64,000 bases of DNA, from assembly GCF_040436345.1 (NCBI RefSeq), contig NC_133223.1, positions 27,250,910 to 27,314,909 of the forward strand. Reading direction: 5' to 3'. Below are positions 1 through 9,018 of this stretch, one piece after another. How positions within the stretch are numbered: position 1 is the stretch's first letter; every line of letters starts with the position of its first letter. This DNA is from Pagrus major. Taxonomy: Eukaryota > Chordata > Actinopteri > Spariformes > Sparidae. Under the pieces are notes generated by a model that had not been told where the DNA came from, ran no database searches, and saw only the letters and a program-made list of their open reading frames with translations. A program made the position numbers and the translations under genes.

Positions 1-21
1 CTTCTGCCTGAGGACCGGCCG

Positions 22-2642
22 TTGCTAAGGTTCGTTTGGAGAAACCTGCAAAGAGAGAAGCAGCCTGATGTCTACCAATGGCAAGTCTTGCCATTTGGTA
101 CCACGAGCAGCCCGTGTTGTGCAACATTTGCTCTGCAAAAACATGTCAAGGAAAGTGCTGCAGGAAACGAAGACGTCCTTCAGTCCGTCGAACAGTCTTT
201 TTACGTGGACAATTGTCTTCAGAGCCTGTCAACGACAGAGTCAGCCAAGCTTCTAGTAGACAAGATGCGACAGTGTCTGGACTCAGGAGGATTTGAGATT
301 CGACAGTGGGCAAGTAACTTCTCATCTGTTGTCTCCCACAGCCAAAGCCTCCAGAGAGTGAGACCCCTACTATGAGATACATATATAAGGTGCTCGCCCG
401 CCAGTATGATCCGCTTGGGATCATTATCCTGTACACTACACGGGCCAAGATCCTTGTCCAGAGACTGTGGGCAAAGAAGAGGAGCTGGGACGACCCAAAC
501 CTCCCTCCTGACATCCTCCAGGCGTGGTCTAGTTGGGAGAGAGAACTCCCCGAGCTGGCAAACATCTCCATCCCTCGAACTTATGCACCATTGGGGGTTG
601 CTACTGACACCACAGAGTACACCCTACATGTCTTCTGTGACTCCTCTGAGCAAGCATACGGTTCAGTGGCGTACCTCACAACAACAAGTGATGACACTGT
701 TCATGTCTCATTCGTCATGGCAAGGTCTAGGGTGGCCCCCAAACGCCAGCAGTCGATGCCACGGTTAGAGCTCTGTGCAGCGCTGACAGGAGCCCAGCTG
801 TCCTCCCTCATTCACAAAGAGCTCACCGTATGTATTGCCCAGACCTTTTTATGGACTGATTCCATGACAGTTCTCACCTGGCTGACATCTCAATCCTTTA
901 GGTTCAAGGTCTTCGTGGGGACCCGGGTTTCTGAGATCCAGGAATTGACTGCCTCACACACCTGGCGGTATGTGGATACAGCTAGCAATCCAGCCGATGA
1001 TCTCACACGTGGCAAGACTTTAGCTGAGCTGGCAGCACCAAGTCGGTGGATCCAGGGACCAGCATTCCTTCAACGTCCACCGGATGAATGGCCATCACGT
1101 CCTAGCACCACAGAGCCAGAGGATAGTAGTGAGTTAAAACAGAGTGTTTTTTGTGCCCTCACACAGACAAGCTCACCACTCAAGATACCAGATATCACTG
1201 AGTTCGGCAGTTGGAGAGAGCTGGTCAAGACTACTCAGCAGTCTCTTCATGGGGCGGCGGCTGACTCTGCTTCGCCTCTGTGTGACCTTCGAGATGCAGA
1301 AGTTCACCTGCTGAAGACCAGTCAAGCAGATTGCTTCTCCGAGGAAGTCAGATGCCTCAGAGCCGGCAAGCCTGTGCCCCCCAGCAGTAAGCTGAGTGCG
1401 CTCGCTCCAGAATTAGACCCTGAAATGGGTCCTATCCGTGTCGGAGGACGCCTGCGCCGCTTAGACAGCTCTAGCCCCACTGACATTCACCCTATACTGC
1501 TGGATCCACATCATGCAGTTACCAAGCTCCTCATTAAAGACATGGATACTCAACTACACCACCCTGGGCCTGAGAGGGTGTTTGCAGAGATGAGGCGTCA
1601 TTACTGGATTTTGCGGGGAAGGCAGGCTATTAAGAAGTATCAGAGAGCTTGTGCTGGTTGTATGAAGTGGAGAGGGAAGCCAGTGGTGCCGAGGATGGCA
1701 GATCTGCCCTCTGCCCATCTGCGGCTGCTCAAGCCTCCGTTCTTCTCAACAGGCATGGACTGCTTCGGGCCGTACATGGTCAAGGCTGGGAGGCGAAGTG
1801 AAAAGCGCTGGGGGATTATTTTTAAATGTCTCACGACGCGGTGTATACATCTGGATCTGCTCACCAGTCTCGACACAGATGCTTTCCTCCTAGCACTGAG
1901 ACGGTTCATCGCACGGAGGGGCACCCCCTTTGAGGTCCTCTCTGACCAGGGGACTAACTTCAGAGGGGCAGATAAGGAGCTGAAGGAGGCCTTTGCAGCA
2001 ATGGAGTCACAGTTGCAGGAGAGGCTTGCAGAAAACCAGATTAAGTTCTGTTTTAACCCGCCAGCATCTCCCCACTTTGGTGGTGTCTGGGAGCGTGAGA
2101 TTCAATCAGTCAAGAAATCCCTGCAAGTGGTCATAGGTGCACAAGTGCTCCAAGAAGAGGTTCTGCTCACACTCCTCATCGAGGTGGAAGGCATCCTCAA
2201 TGCCAAGCCTTTAGGATATGTATCTTCGGATGTGGCCGACCCAGACCCAGTGACGCCTAGCATGTTGTTCATGGGGCGGCAGGATGCCTCTCTCCCACAA
2301 GTCGCTTATGCTCCTGACACCCTCACCAGGAGGCGCTGGCGTCATTGCCAGATGATGGCAGACCACTTCTGGACACAGTTCATCAGAAACTACTTACCCA
2401 CTCTTCAAACCCGCCAGAGGTGGCGCCAACACACAGATCATCTCCTCCTGGACACAGTTGTGATGATTGTTGATCCTCAGCTTCCACGTGCTCACTGGCC
2501 AATGGGAAGGGTGGTCAAGCTGAATGCAAGTGATGATGGATGTATACGAACAGCTGAGGTCAGAGTTGGCAAGAAGACTTACCTGAGACCGGTGGCTCGG
2601 CTGGTCCAGCTATCAGCTCTTCCTGAAGATAATCCTGGTTAA
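22..2642 (+). pseudogene. BEL copy A pol region (RT end, RNase H, integrase), fossil
   Basis: Parts in order: the end of the RT palm domain (about 22-375), an RNase H-like region (about 560-1120), an integrase zinc finger of H2C2 type (about 1550-1670), the integrase core (about 1740-2110) with the DCFGPY, SDQGTNF and GGVWERE blocks, and a C-terminal integrase extension typical of the BEL/Pao/DUF5641-like family. In an active element this polyprotein would make cDNA and integrate it. It belongs to the retroelement and has no relation to the receptor genes. Base composition is GC-richer than the OR flanks. Confidence 0.85.
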
Positions 2643-2701
2643 AGGACTCTTGTGGGAATTTATGGTTTGTTACAAAATAGCCATGCTATTTAGGGGGCGG
2701 C

Positions 2702-3033
2702 TGTTATGAATTCCCCATGCATATTAGTAAGATGTTCATTGTTAATAGTATAATTCATTCATAACAGTATAAGTTTGATTATCTGAATAATTTCAGTCAG
2801 GCATTTTTTAGTCAGTCTGTTTTGGGTCAGGCAATTTACCGAGACAGCAATATTTACATTTTGGGGTCCTGATGAGTCAGCGTTGTTGAAGGATATATGT
2901 ACTGACTGGCTGCTGAAAAAGTTCTATATAAAGAGTTAAAACGTCAATCGGTGTGCTTCTTGCTCTCTAACCGGAGTACGCTCACGGGTGAAGTGTCCCC
3001 AGCACAACAGTTTCCCCCCAAGTATCTTTAATA
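2702..3033 (+). repeat. 3' LTR of BEL copy A
   Basis: 332-bp terminal repeat starting TGTTATGAATT and ending CTTTAATA. It is followed by GACAG, the 5-bp target site duplication also seen at copy B. It matches the repeats at 20802-21112 and 27338-27669. A TATA-like TTCTATATAAAG lies near 2921-2932, as expected for an LTR promoter. Confidence 0.92.
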
Positions 3034-3648
3034 GACAGGAAATGACGTTCAGTTGTTTATCAGTTCAAAGTTGGTCACGTTGCATTCATGAAGCCTAGAC
3101 AATTTACTGCCACCATTTGTGTACCTTCTTTTAGACAGAACCATCTGTGAGTTTTACAATATAGGAGTGTGTTTTGTTCATATCAAGTGATTATTTGAAT
3201 GAGTTATATCAACTATTTTGCAAAGTATGCAAGCAAAGTTTTAGTTAATGGTAGCATGCATGTTGAATATATAGCACCTAATTACAGCTAATATTTACCT
3301 TTTGTACTTATTCTTTTTTAAAAGATGATAGATTATAGTGCTTAACATGGTTAAATAGGAGAGAAAAATTCTGCTTTAAGAAACGTATCCTAAGCTTATC
3401 TGTACTTACCCTCTTATTTACCTGTATGTTGTAATAATATCTGAAAAGGAAGAATATGGTGTTACTTACCAACGTACATTTTTTACTTGTTACTTACCTG
3501 CTTACCTGTACATGACCTTATACCCTATACCTTGTGTCATATTACTTTTGTGTTTTCAGTTTTTTCACTTTGCCATATAACAGCCTGCCAAATACAACAC
3601 TCGACTGTTCCCTGAAGGAAAGAGTATGGTTAAAGTCTCATTCCCTTC

Positions 3649-3698
3649 TCGTCAAAAACTGACGCTGTGGGATTGCAGGACAGGTCAGTTTTTGACGA
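3649..3698. repeat. Inverted repeat upstream of OR1
   Basis: Arms TCGTCAAAAACTGAC (3649-3663) and GTCAGTTTTTGACGA (3684-3698) are perfect reverse complements of 15 bases with a 20-base loop. The related palindrome upstream of OR3 has longer arms, and degenerate versions lie upstream of the other receptor genes. It looks like an old MITE-like hairpin carried along with every duplicate. Confidence 0.75.
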
Positions 3699-4236
3699 AT
3701 TCAGAGTGACACTAAAGATCTTTTTTTTTTTTTTAATACAACCTCTAAAAGGTACGACGTCACCACAGCAACATATTACCATGCCTGTTTTATTTTGCAG
3801 TTGAGCTATCTTGTCGGACTGTTTGTTTTTCTTCGGCCATCCAGAAGGTGTTGTCCCTCTGTCCTACTGCATATATTACTCCATTTTGCTTAGCATCCTG
3901 TTGGTCCTAGCGTGTTTCTGTATTTCCTCTTTTAAATTTGAAATTCTGCAGTGTATGATAGGAGACATGTATTAGACTAATAACAGCAAAATTTAGACTG
4001 GTAACACAACAGGCCGCTCTTAAAACATATTTGTGAAATCGGAAATTGGAGAGAGGAGCTAGTTTACTGTCAATTCCTTTATAGCATAAGTAGCCTACAG
4101 TGTGTCAAAGAAATCATTTTCCACGTTATCAAAATTATACATTTGAACATTGTTGGAGAATTCTGCTCTACAAGTGCCATAAAGGTCTATATTGTTATTT
4201 TCATGTGCTGCATTTACAGTAGATTGCAACATCTTG

Positions 4237-4377
4237 AAAATAAGAGGATTGATTGGCTGGTTTGATTTCTAAGCGTGTGTGTCGATGTAGTCATACAAGA
4301 TATTTAAAAGTGAGGAGAGAGAGCAGACACTGTGAGGGACAGAGTTACCCTTCACATGAACAACAAGTTTTCTAACC
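4237..4377 (+). promoter_or_regulatory. Conserved proximal block upstream of OR1 (representative of all 14 genes)
   Basis: This roughly 140-bp block is almost unchanged upstream of every receptor in the window, while sequence further upstream varies more. It contains an ATTGG (inverted CCAAT box) at 4252-4256, a TATA-like TATTTAAAAG at 4301-4310 (TATTAAAAAG in several copies) about 68 bp before the ATG, and a GAGAGAGAGCAGACACTG stretch. Two ATGs follow in tandem at the start, the second in the better context (A at -3, G at +4). A role as core promoter and 5'UTR is inferred from conservation and position. Recent duplication alone could also explain it. Confidence 0.5.
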
Positions 4378-5310
4378 ATGATGGATAATGTTTCTCAAAT
4401 AAGAATGTTTTTTCTTTCAGGTTTAAATGAAACAAATAACCACAGATTTACTCTCTTCTTTCTCACTTTACTTTGTTACTGTGTGATTTTGCTGGTAAAT
4501 ATTTCTGTTATTGGGACCATCATCATGGATAAAAACCTGCATGAACCAATGTATATTTTAGTATGTACTTTATGCATGAATGCACTTTATGGGACAACAG
4601 GTTTCTACCCCAAGTTTCTCTGGGATCTGCTTTCTCCTGTTCATGTTATCTCTTATTCTGGATGCCTTGTTCAGGCTCAAATAATTGCCTCATTTGCCTG
4701 CGCTGATCCGTCTATTCTTTCAGTCATGGCATATGACAGATATGTTGCTATATGTCGACCACTGAAGTACCACTCTGTCATGTCAAGGCAAAGACTCATT
4801 GCATTTGTCTGTTTCTCTTGGCTAATGGCTTTTTTTATTGTAGCTGCAAATATGTTTTTAACATCTAGATTAAAGTTATGCAGCCCATATATCTCCAGAT
4901 TGTTTTGTGTGAATTGGACGATTGTTAAACTCGCTTGTTTCCCAGCTGAAACTGCTGTTAACAGTATAGGGACGTACATAACAATGATCATTTACTTATT
5001 TCATGGTTTATTCATAGTTCTTTCCTACATGTATCTCATTAAAACATGTGTGAATTCAATAGAAAACAGGGCAAAGTTCATGCAAACATGTGTGCCACAT
5101 TTAACCTCCTTACTCATTTTTCTTGTAAGTATACTTTTTGATGTAATGACTATTCGATTTGGTTCAAAAGATTTCCCTCAAAACTTTAAAAACTTTGGTG
5201 CAATAGAAATTCTTGTCATACCTCCCTTAATGAATCCATTAATTTACGGTTTCAAATTGACCAAAATTCGAAACAGAATTCTGGTTGTTCTTACTTTAAA
5301 AACTAAATGA
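4378..5310 (+). CDS. Odorant receptor OR1, fish delta-like (class I-type) seven-TM GPCR
   Basis: 310-residue single-exon receptor of normal family length, expected in the ciliary membrane of olfactory neurons, where it would bind a water-borne odorant and activate an olfactory Gs-type protein. Visible landmarks: N-glycosylation sites NVS (4-6) and NET (17-19); TM1 about 24-50; LHEPMY 54-59 before TM2; C96 at the start of TM3, pairing with an ECL2 cysteine (C168/C177/C187); MAYDRYVAICRPL 117-129; W148 in TM4; SY 216-217 in TM5; KFMQTCVPHL 233-242 at TM6; PPLMNPLIYGF 282-292 in TM7; a short basic tail. It resembles proteins called olfactory receptor 11A1-like in fish (recalled, not searched). 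It carries an unusual proline (P111) within TM3 where its paralogs have leucine. The protein is identical to OR6. Confidence 0.95.
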   Translation: MMDNVSQIRMFFLSGLNETNNHRFTLFFLTLLCYCVILLVNISVIGTIIMDKNLHEPMYILVCTLCMNALYGTTGFYPKFLWDLLSPVHVISYSGCLVQAQIIASFACADPSILSVMAYDRYVAICRPLKYHSVMSRQRLIAFVCFSWLMAFFIVAANMFLTSRLKLCSPYISRLFCVNWTIVKLACFPAETAVNSIGTYITMIIYLFHGLFIVLSYMYLIKTCVNSIENRAKFMQTCVPHLTSLLIFLVSILFDVMTIRFGSKDFPQNFKNFGAIEILVIPPLMNPLIYGFKLTKIRNRILVVLTLKTK

Positions 5311-7604
5311 CTTCTATCTTATATATTAAGGAAACTTACATTCCTATGTCTGATGTTCTTACCTAAATTTGCACTGTTTAAACAGCTGTTTGCTGTGGCT
5401 GTCAGAGTTACATGTAATATCCTCAAGAGTGTTTGCACATTTAGCAAAAGTGAGCTTGTTAATCCTTGAAGAATGTATTTTTAGCTGAAAGTTTAATTTC
5501 ATTTAACTGAAATTTGCATTGATTTTTGGGAATTGGATATTTTTTAGATTTACAGTGTTGAACCATATGTATCGCTATCTCATTTGGTGACGCTTTTAAA
5601 ATTATGATGATTAGGTGTTGTGCTCTTTATTAGCTTCATTTTGAATATTCACATTATTCACATTCAGCCAATGGTCTACTCAGTTGTATAGTGATTCCTG
5701 TTGTAGAACATGTGTGTGCAAGTCTCAGGTAATTCATGCAAAAAGTTTGATATGTCATTATTAAATTGTCATTCATCATGCTGTACTGTGTGCAATGATG
5801 TCTCTACATGTATTTAAACTGCAATACAAAAACAATCCTGCTCCTTTACTTCCAAATCTTCATAATTACATGGATCATCAACTGATGAGGATGCTGAATA
5901 TTTTTCTAAGGACATGAAGGTTTATAGCCTCAGTCTTTCAGCATGATATCATGTATGTAGCAAATGCACCTTCAAGACATTTTCTCAATGAAGAACTTTT
6001 GTTGAACAGAGAGGTCATTTAAAACAAAAAGTCACCTTGACACAGTTTTCAACTATTAAGAAATGGGCTACTTAGTGAGCAAGCTACAATAAAATCTGTT
6101 AACAGCGACAAGTCATCTGAACTGGCTGTAAATTGATGATCACTGGCGAAAAGTGACGATCCTGTTCTTTTTTATCTCTGCGTAATTAAACATTATTTCA
6201 AATATTATTAACAATTCTGAGTGGTAAACATGCATTTGAGTCACATAAGCTAGTCTGGACGTGACGCCATGACTTCAGCTCTTTATAGAACATGCTGAAA
6301 CCAACAGTAGGCCTATACTTCCATCTACGAACATCCAGTACTTTGCTCTGGGATTGACTGTTAGCTAAGCATGTATACATGCAAGTTCCACTGATAATTG
6401 TGACAAACTTACTAGTCGGAATCTGTTGTACTTTTGAAGACAACGGGTTTTAAACTTTGGACAGAAGAAAACATCAGCAGTTGCTCATTTTTACTCAGTA
6501 ACTGATTTTATTAGCAGCTGGCAAGCTAGCTAGTTAACATTTTCTCTAAGTTGGTTGTTGACATTGTCTCTAGTTGAGTTTTTGTTGTTGACTATATAAC
6601 CTTGCAAGGTTCTTGCATGTGTGCATTGATATGGATTCAGACAGAAGTTAGACAGCAAACCTGACATCATTGTCGTGGACGAGAGCAGAACAGTAAAATT
6701 ATGTGAGGCTGGCAGCGACAACCGATGACGGTTACGGTGGAGGGCGTTGCCGTTGAAATTTAGATTACAAAAACCTATTAATAGAATAATTGCATTGTAT
6801 AACATCATTTCATCCATTCGTTTTAAAGGGCCTATTTGTAAGAAAGGCAGATTTTTGAGTCTCATTCCCGACTGGTCAAAAACTTAAGCTGTGGGATTTT
6901 AGGACGGGTCAGCCGCCATTCCAAAGTTTTACTTCTTGATGCATTGACAATGAGACTTAAAAAGTGTATTTTTTGTTACAAATACGTCCTTTAAAAAATA
7001 CGATGACACCACTGCAACATATTACCATGCCTGTTTTTTTGGTTTTTTTTAACAGTGGATCGATTTTCTCGAACTATTTGTTTTTCCAGTTCCATCCAGC
7101 AGGTGCTGTCCCTCTTTCCTACTGAACGTATTACTTCTTAGCATCCTGTTGGTCCGTGCATTTTTCTGTATTTCCTCTTTTAAATTTGAAATTCTGCAGA
7201 GTACGATAGGAGACGTGTATTAGACTCAAAGGGGAAAATTTAGACAGGCCGCTCTAAAACATCTTTGTGAAACCAGAGTGGGGAGCTAGTTTATTGTCAA
7301 TGCCTTTATAGCATAAATAGCCCACAGTGTGCCGAAGAAATCATTTTCCAAGTAAGGAAAATTATACATTTAATGGAAGTTCAAGAGTTCTGCTCTCCAA
7401 GTGCCATAAAGGTCTATACTGTTATTTTCATGTGCTGCATTTACAGTAGATTGCATCATTTTGAAAATAAGAGGATTGATTGGCTGGTTTAATTTCTAAG
7501 CGTGTGTGTCGATGTAGTCAGACAAGATATTAAAAAGTGAGGAGAGAGAGCAGACACTGTGAGGGACAGAGTTACCCTTCACATGAACAACAAGTTTTCT
7601 AACC
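5311..7604 (+). other. Spacer OR1-OR2
   Basis: 2.3 kb of AT-rich receptor flank: the 3' flank of OR1, a conserved CAATAAAAT poly(A)-like site at 6087-6095, a short coding-like relic near 6651-6725, a degenerate hairpin region (about 6868-6950) and the proximal block before OR2. It is copied almost unchanged after OR4 (16070-18364) and between OR6 and OR7. The minus-strand ORFs in it look fortuitous. Confidence 0.75.
6088..6093 (+). terminator. Candidate poly(A) signal of OR1
   Basis: AATAAA inside the conserved sequence AAGCTACAATAAAATCTGT, about 780 bp after the OR1 stop. The same sequence lies about 670 bp after OR2 (9209-9214) and downstream of the other receptors. Position and conservation suggest a 3' end signal, but transcript data are absent. 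Confidence 0.35.
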
Positions 7605-8537
7605 ATGATGGATAATGTTTCTCAAATAAGAATGTTTTTTCTTTTAGGTTTAAATGAAACAAATAACCACAGATTTACTCTCTTTTTTCTCACTTTACTC
7701 TGTTACTGTGTGACTTTGCTGGTAAATATTTCTGTTATTGGGACCATCATCATGGATAAAAACCTGCATGAACCAATGTATATTTTAGTATGTACTTTTT
7801 GCATGAATGGACTTTATGGGACAACAGGTTTCTATCCCAAGTTTCTCTGGGATCTTCTTTCTCCTGTTCATGTTATCTCTTATTCTGGATGTCTTGTTCA
7901 GGCTCAAGTAATTATGTCATTTGTCTGCAGTGAGCTGTCTGTTCTTTCTGTCATGGCATATGACAGATATGTGGCTATATGTCGACCACTGCAGTACCAC
8001 TCTGTCATGTCAAAGCAAAGACTCATTACATTAGTCTGTTACTCTTGGCTTATGCCTTTTTTCATTGTAGCCACAAATATGTTTTTAACATCTGGATTAA
8101 GGTTATGCAGCCCATATATCACCGGATTTTTTTGTGTGAATTGGACGATTGTTAAACTTGCTTGTTTCCCAGCTGAAACTGCTGTTAACAACATAGTTGC
8201 ATACATTATGATAATCATATATTTATTTCATGGTATATTAATAGTTCTATCCTACATGTATCTCATTAAAACATGTGAAAATTCTATAGAGAACAAGGCA
8301 AAATTCATGCAAACGTGTGTGCCACATTTAACCTCCTTGCTTATTTTTTTTGTAACTATCGTTTTTGATTTAATTATTTTGCGATTTGGTTCAAAAGCTT
8401 TCCCTCAAACCTTTAAAAACTTTGCTGCAATTGAAATTCTTGTCATACCTCCCTTAATAAATCCATTAATTTATGGGTTCAAATTGACCAAAATTCGAAA
8501 CAGAGTTCTGGGTGTTCTTACTTTAAAATTTAAATGA
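7605..8537 (+). CDS. Odorant receptor OR2 (founder of the OR2/5/7/10 subgroup)
   Basis: 310-residue intact receptor with all family landmarks: LHEPMY, MAYDRYVAIC, W148, TM6 KFMQTCVPHL and TM7 PPLINPLIYGF. It differs from OR1 mostly in TM3 (VIMSFVCSELSVLS), ECL2 (SGLRLCSPYITGFF) and ICL3 (ENSIENKAK), positions expected to alter ligand and G-protein contacts. ICL2 residue 130 is Q. Its near copies are OR5 (one amino acid different), OR7 (two different) and the pseudogene OR10. Codons 10-15 read TTTTAGG instead of TTTCAGG as in OR1, giving L14 for S14. The start is the tandem ATGATG shared by the family. Confidence 0.95.
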   Translation: MMDNVSQIRMFFLLGLNETNNHRFTLFFLTLLCYCVTLLVNISVIGTIIMDKNLHEPMYILVCTFCMNGLYGTTGFYPKFLWDLLSPVHVISYSGCLVQAQVIMSFVCSELSVLSVMAYDRYVAICRPLQYHSVMSKQRLITLVCYSWLMPFFIVATNMFLTSGLRLCSPYITGFFCVNWTIVKLACFPAETAVNNIVAYIMIIIYLFHGILIVLSYMYLIKTCENSIENKAKFMQTCVPHLTSLLIFFVTIVFDLIILRFGSKAFPQTFKNFAAIEILVIPPLINPLIYGFKLTKIRNRVLGVLTLKFK

Positions 8538-8985
8538 CTTTGAGGAAACTTAAAGTCCTATGTCTGATGGTCTTCCCTAAATTTGCACTGTTTAACCAGC
8601 TGTTTGCTGTGGCTGTTGGAGGTACATGTAATATTGTCAAGAGTTTTTGCACATTCAGCAAACATGAGCTTGTTAATCCTTGAAGAATGTCTTTTTAGCT
8701 GAAAGTTTAATTTCATTTAACTGAAATTTGCATTGATTTTTGTGAAGGGGAATTTAGATTTAGGGTGCTGAATCATATGGATCTCTGTCTTATTTGGTGA
8801 CTCTTTTAGAAATGAAATGATGATTAGATGTTGTGCTCTGTTTTAGCTTTATTTTGAATATTCACATTATTCACATTTAGCCATTGGGCTACTCAGTTGT
8901 ATAGTGATTCCTCTTGTTGAACATCTCAGGTAATTGATGTAAAAAGTGTTTTCATGATTCATTATTAAATTGTCATTCATCATGA

Positions 8986-9018
8986 CAGCATCCTCATCAT
9001 CAACTGATGAGGATGCTG
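8986..9018. repeat. Perfect 14-bp palindrome in the OR2 3' flank
   Basis: Left arm CAGCATCCTCATCA (8986-8999), loop TCAAC, right arm TGATGAGGATGCTG (9005-9018). In the related flanks of OR1, OR4, OR5 and OR9 the right arm is present, but about 110 bp of other spacer stand where the left arm is, so the left arm looks newly made by copying the right arm in inverse. Confidence 0.85.

Larger units (their letters stand above)
1..3033 (+). mobile_element. BEL/Pao LTR retrotransposon, copy A (3' portion, cut by window edge)
   Basis: The window opens inside the reverse transcriptase of a BEL/Pao element. RT palm, RNase H-like and integrase regions follow, then a G-rich polypurine tract near 2690-2701 and a 3' LTR. 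It is nearly identical to copy B at 24642-27669. The sequence just 3' of the LTR begins GACAG and continues as the normal OR-spacer sequence, exactly as for copy B, so both copies occupy the same ancestral insertion site. The 5' part lies outside the window. The visible part looks almost whole, with about one break. It is a young fossil: its LTR differs from the 3' LTR of copy B at only about two positions by eye. Confidence 0.9.
3034..4377 (+). other. Spacer between BEL copy A and OR1
   Basis: About 1.34 kb of AT-rich OR-cluster spacer, homologous to the spacers ahead of OR3, OR6, OR8 and OR11. It holds a cluster of TTACC motifs (3406-3510), an inverted repeat at 3649-3698, a polypyrimidine/AG acceptor-like site near 3785-3801 and the conserved block directly upstream of the OR1 start. 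I see no protein-coding gene here. Confidence 0.8.

Noticed and set aside
1-3033. BEL copy A as an independent transposition
   Set aside because: Its right flank and target sequence are the same as those of copy B, and the surrounding block is duplicated too.
6198-6865. Minus-strand ORFs of 81 and 111 codons repeated in several spacers
   Set aside because: They recur only because the spacer DNA is duplicated, vary in length through frame changes between copies, show no domain I recognise and overlap the + strand relic.
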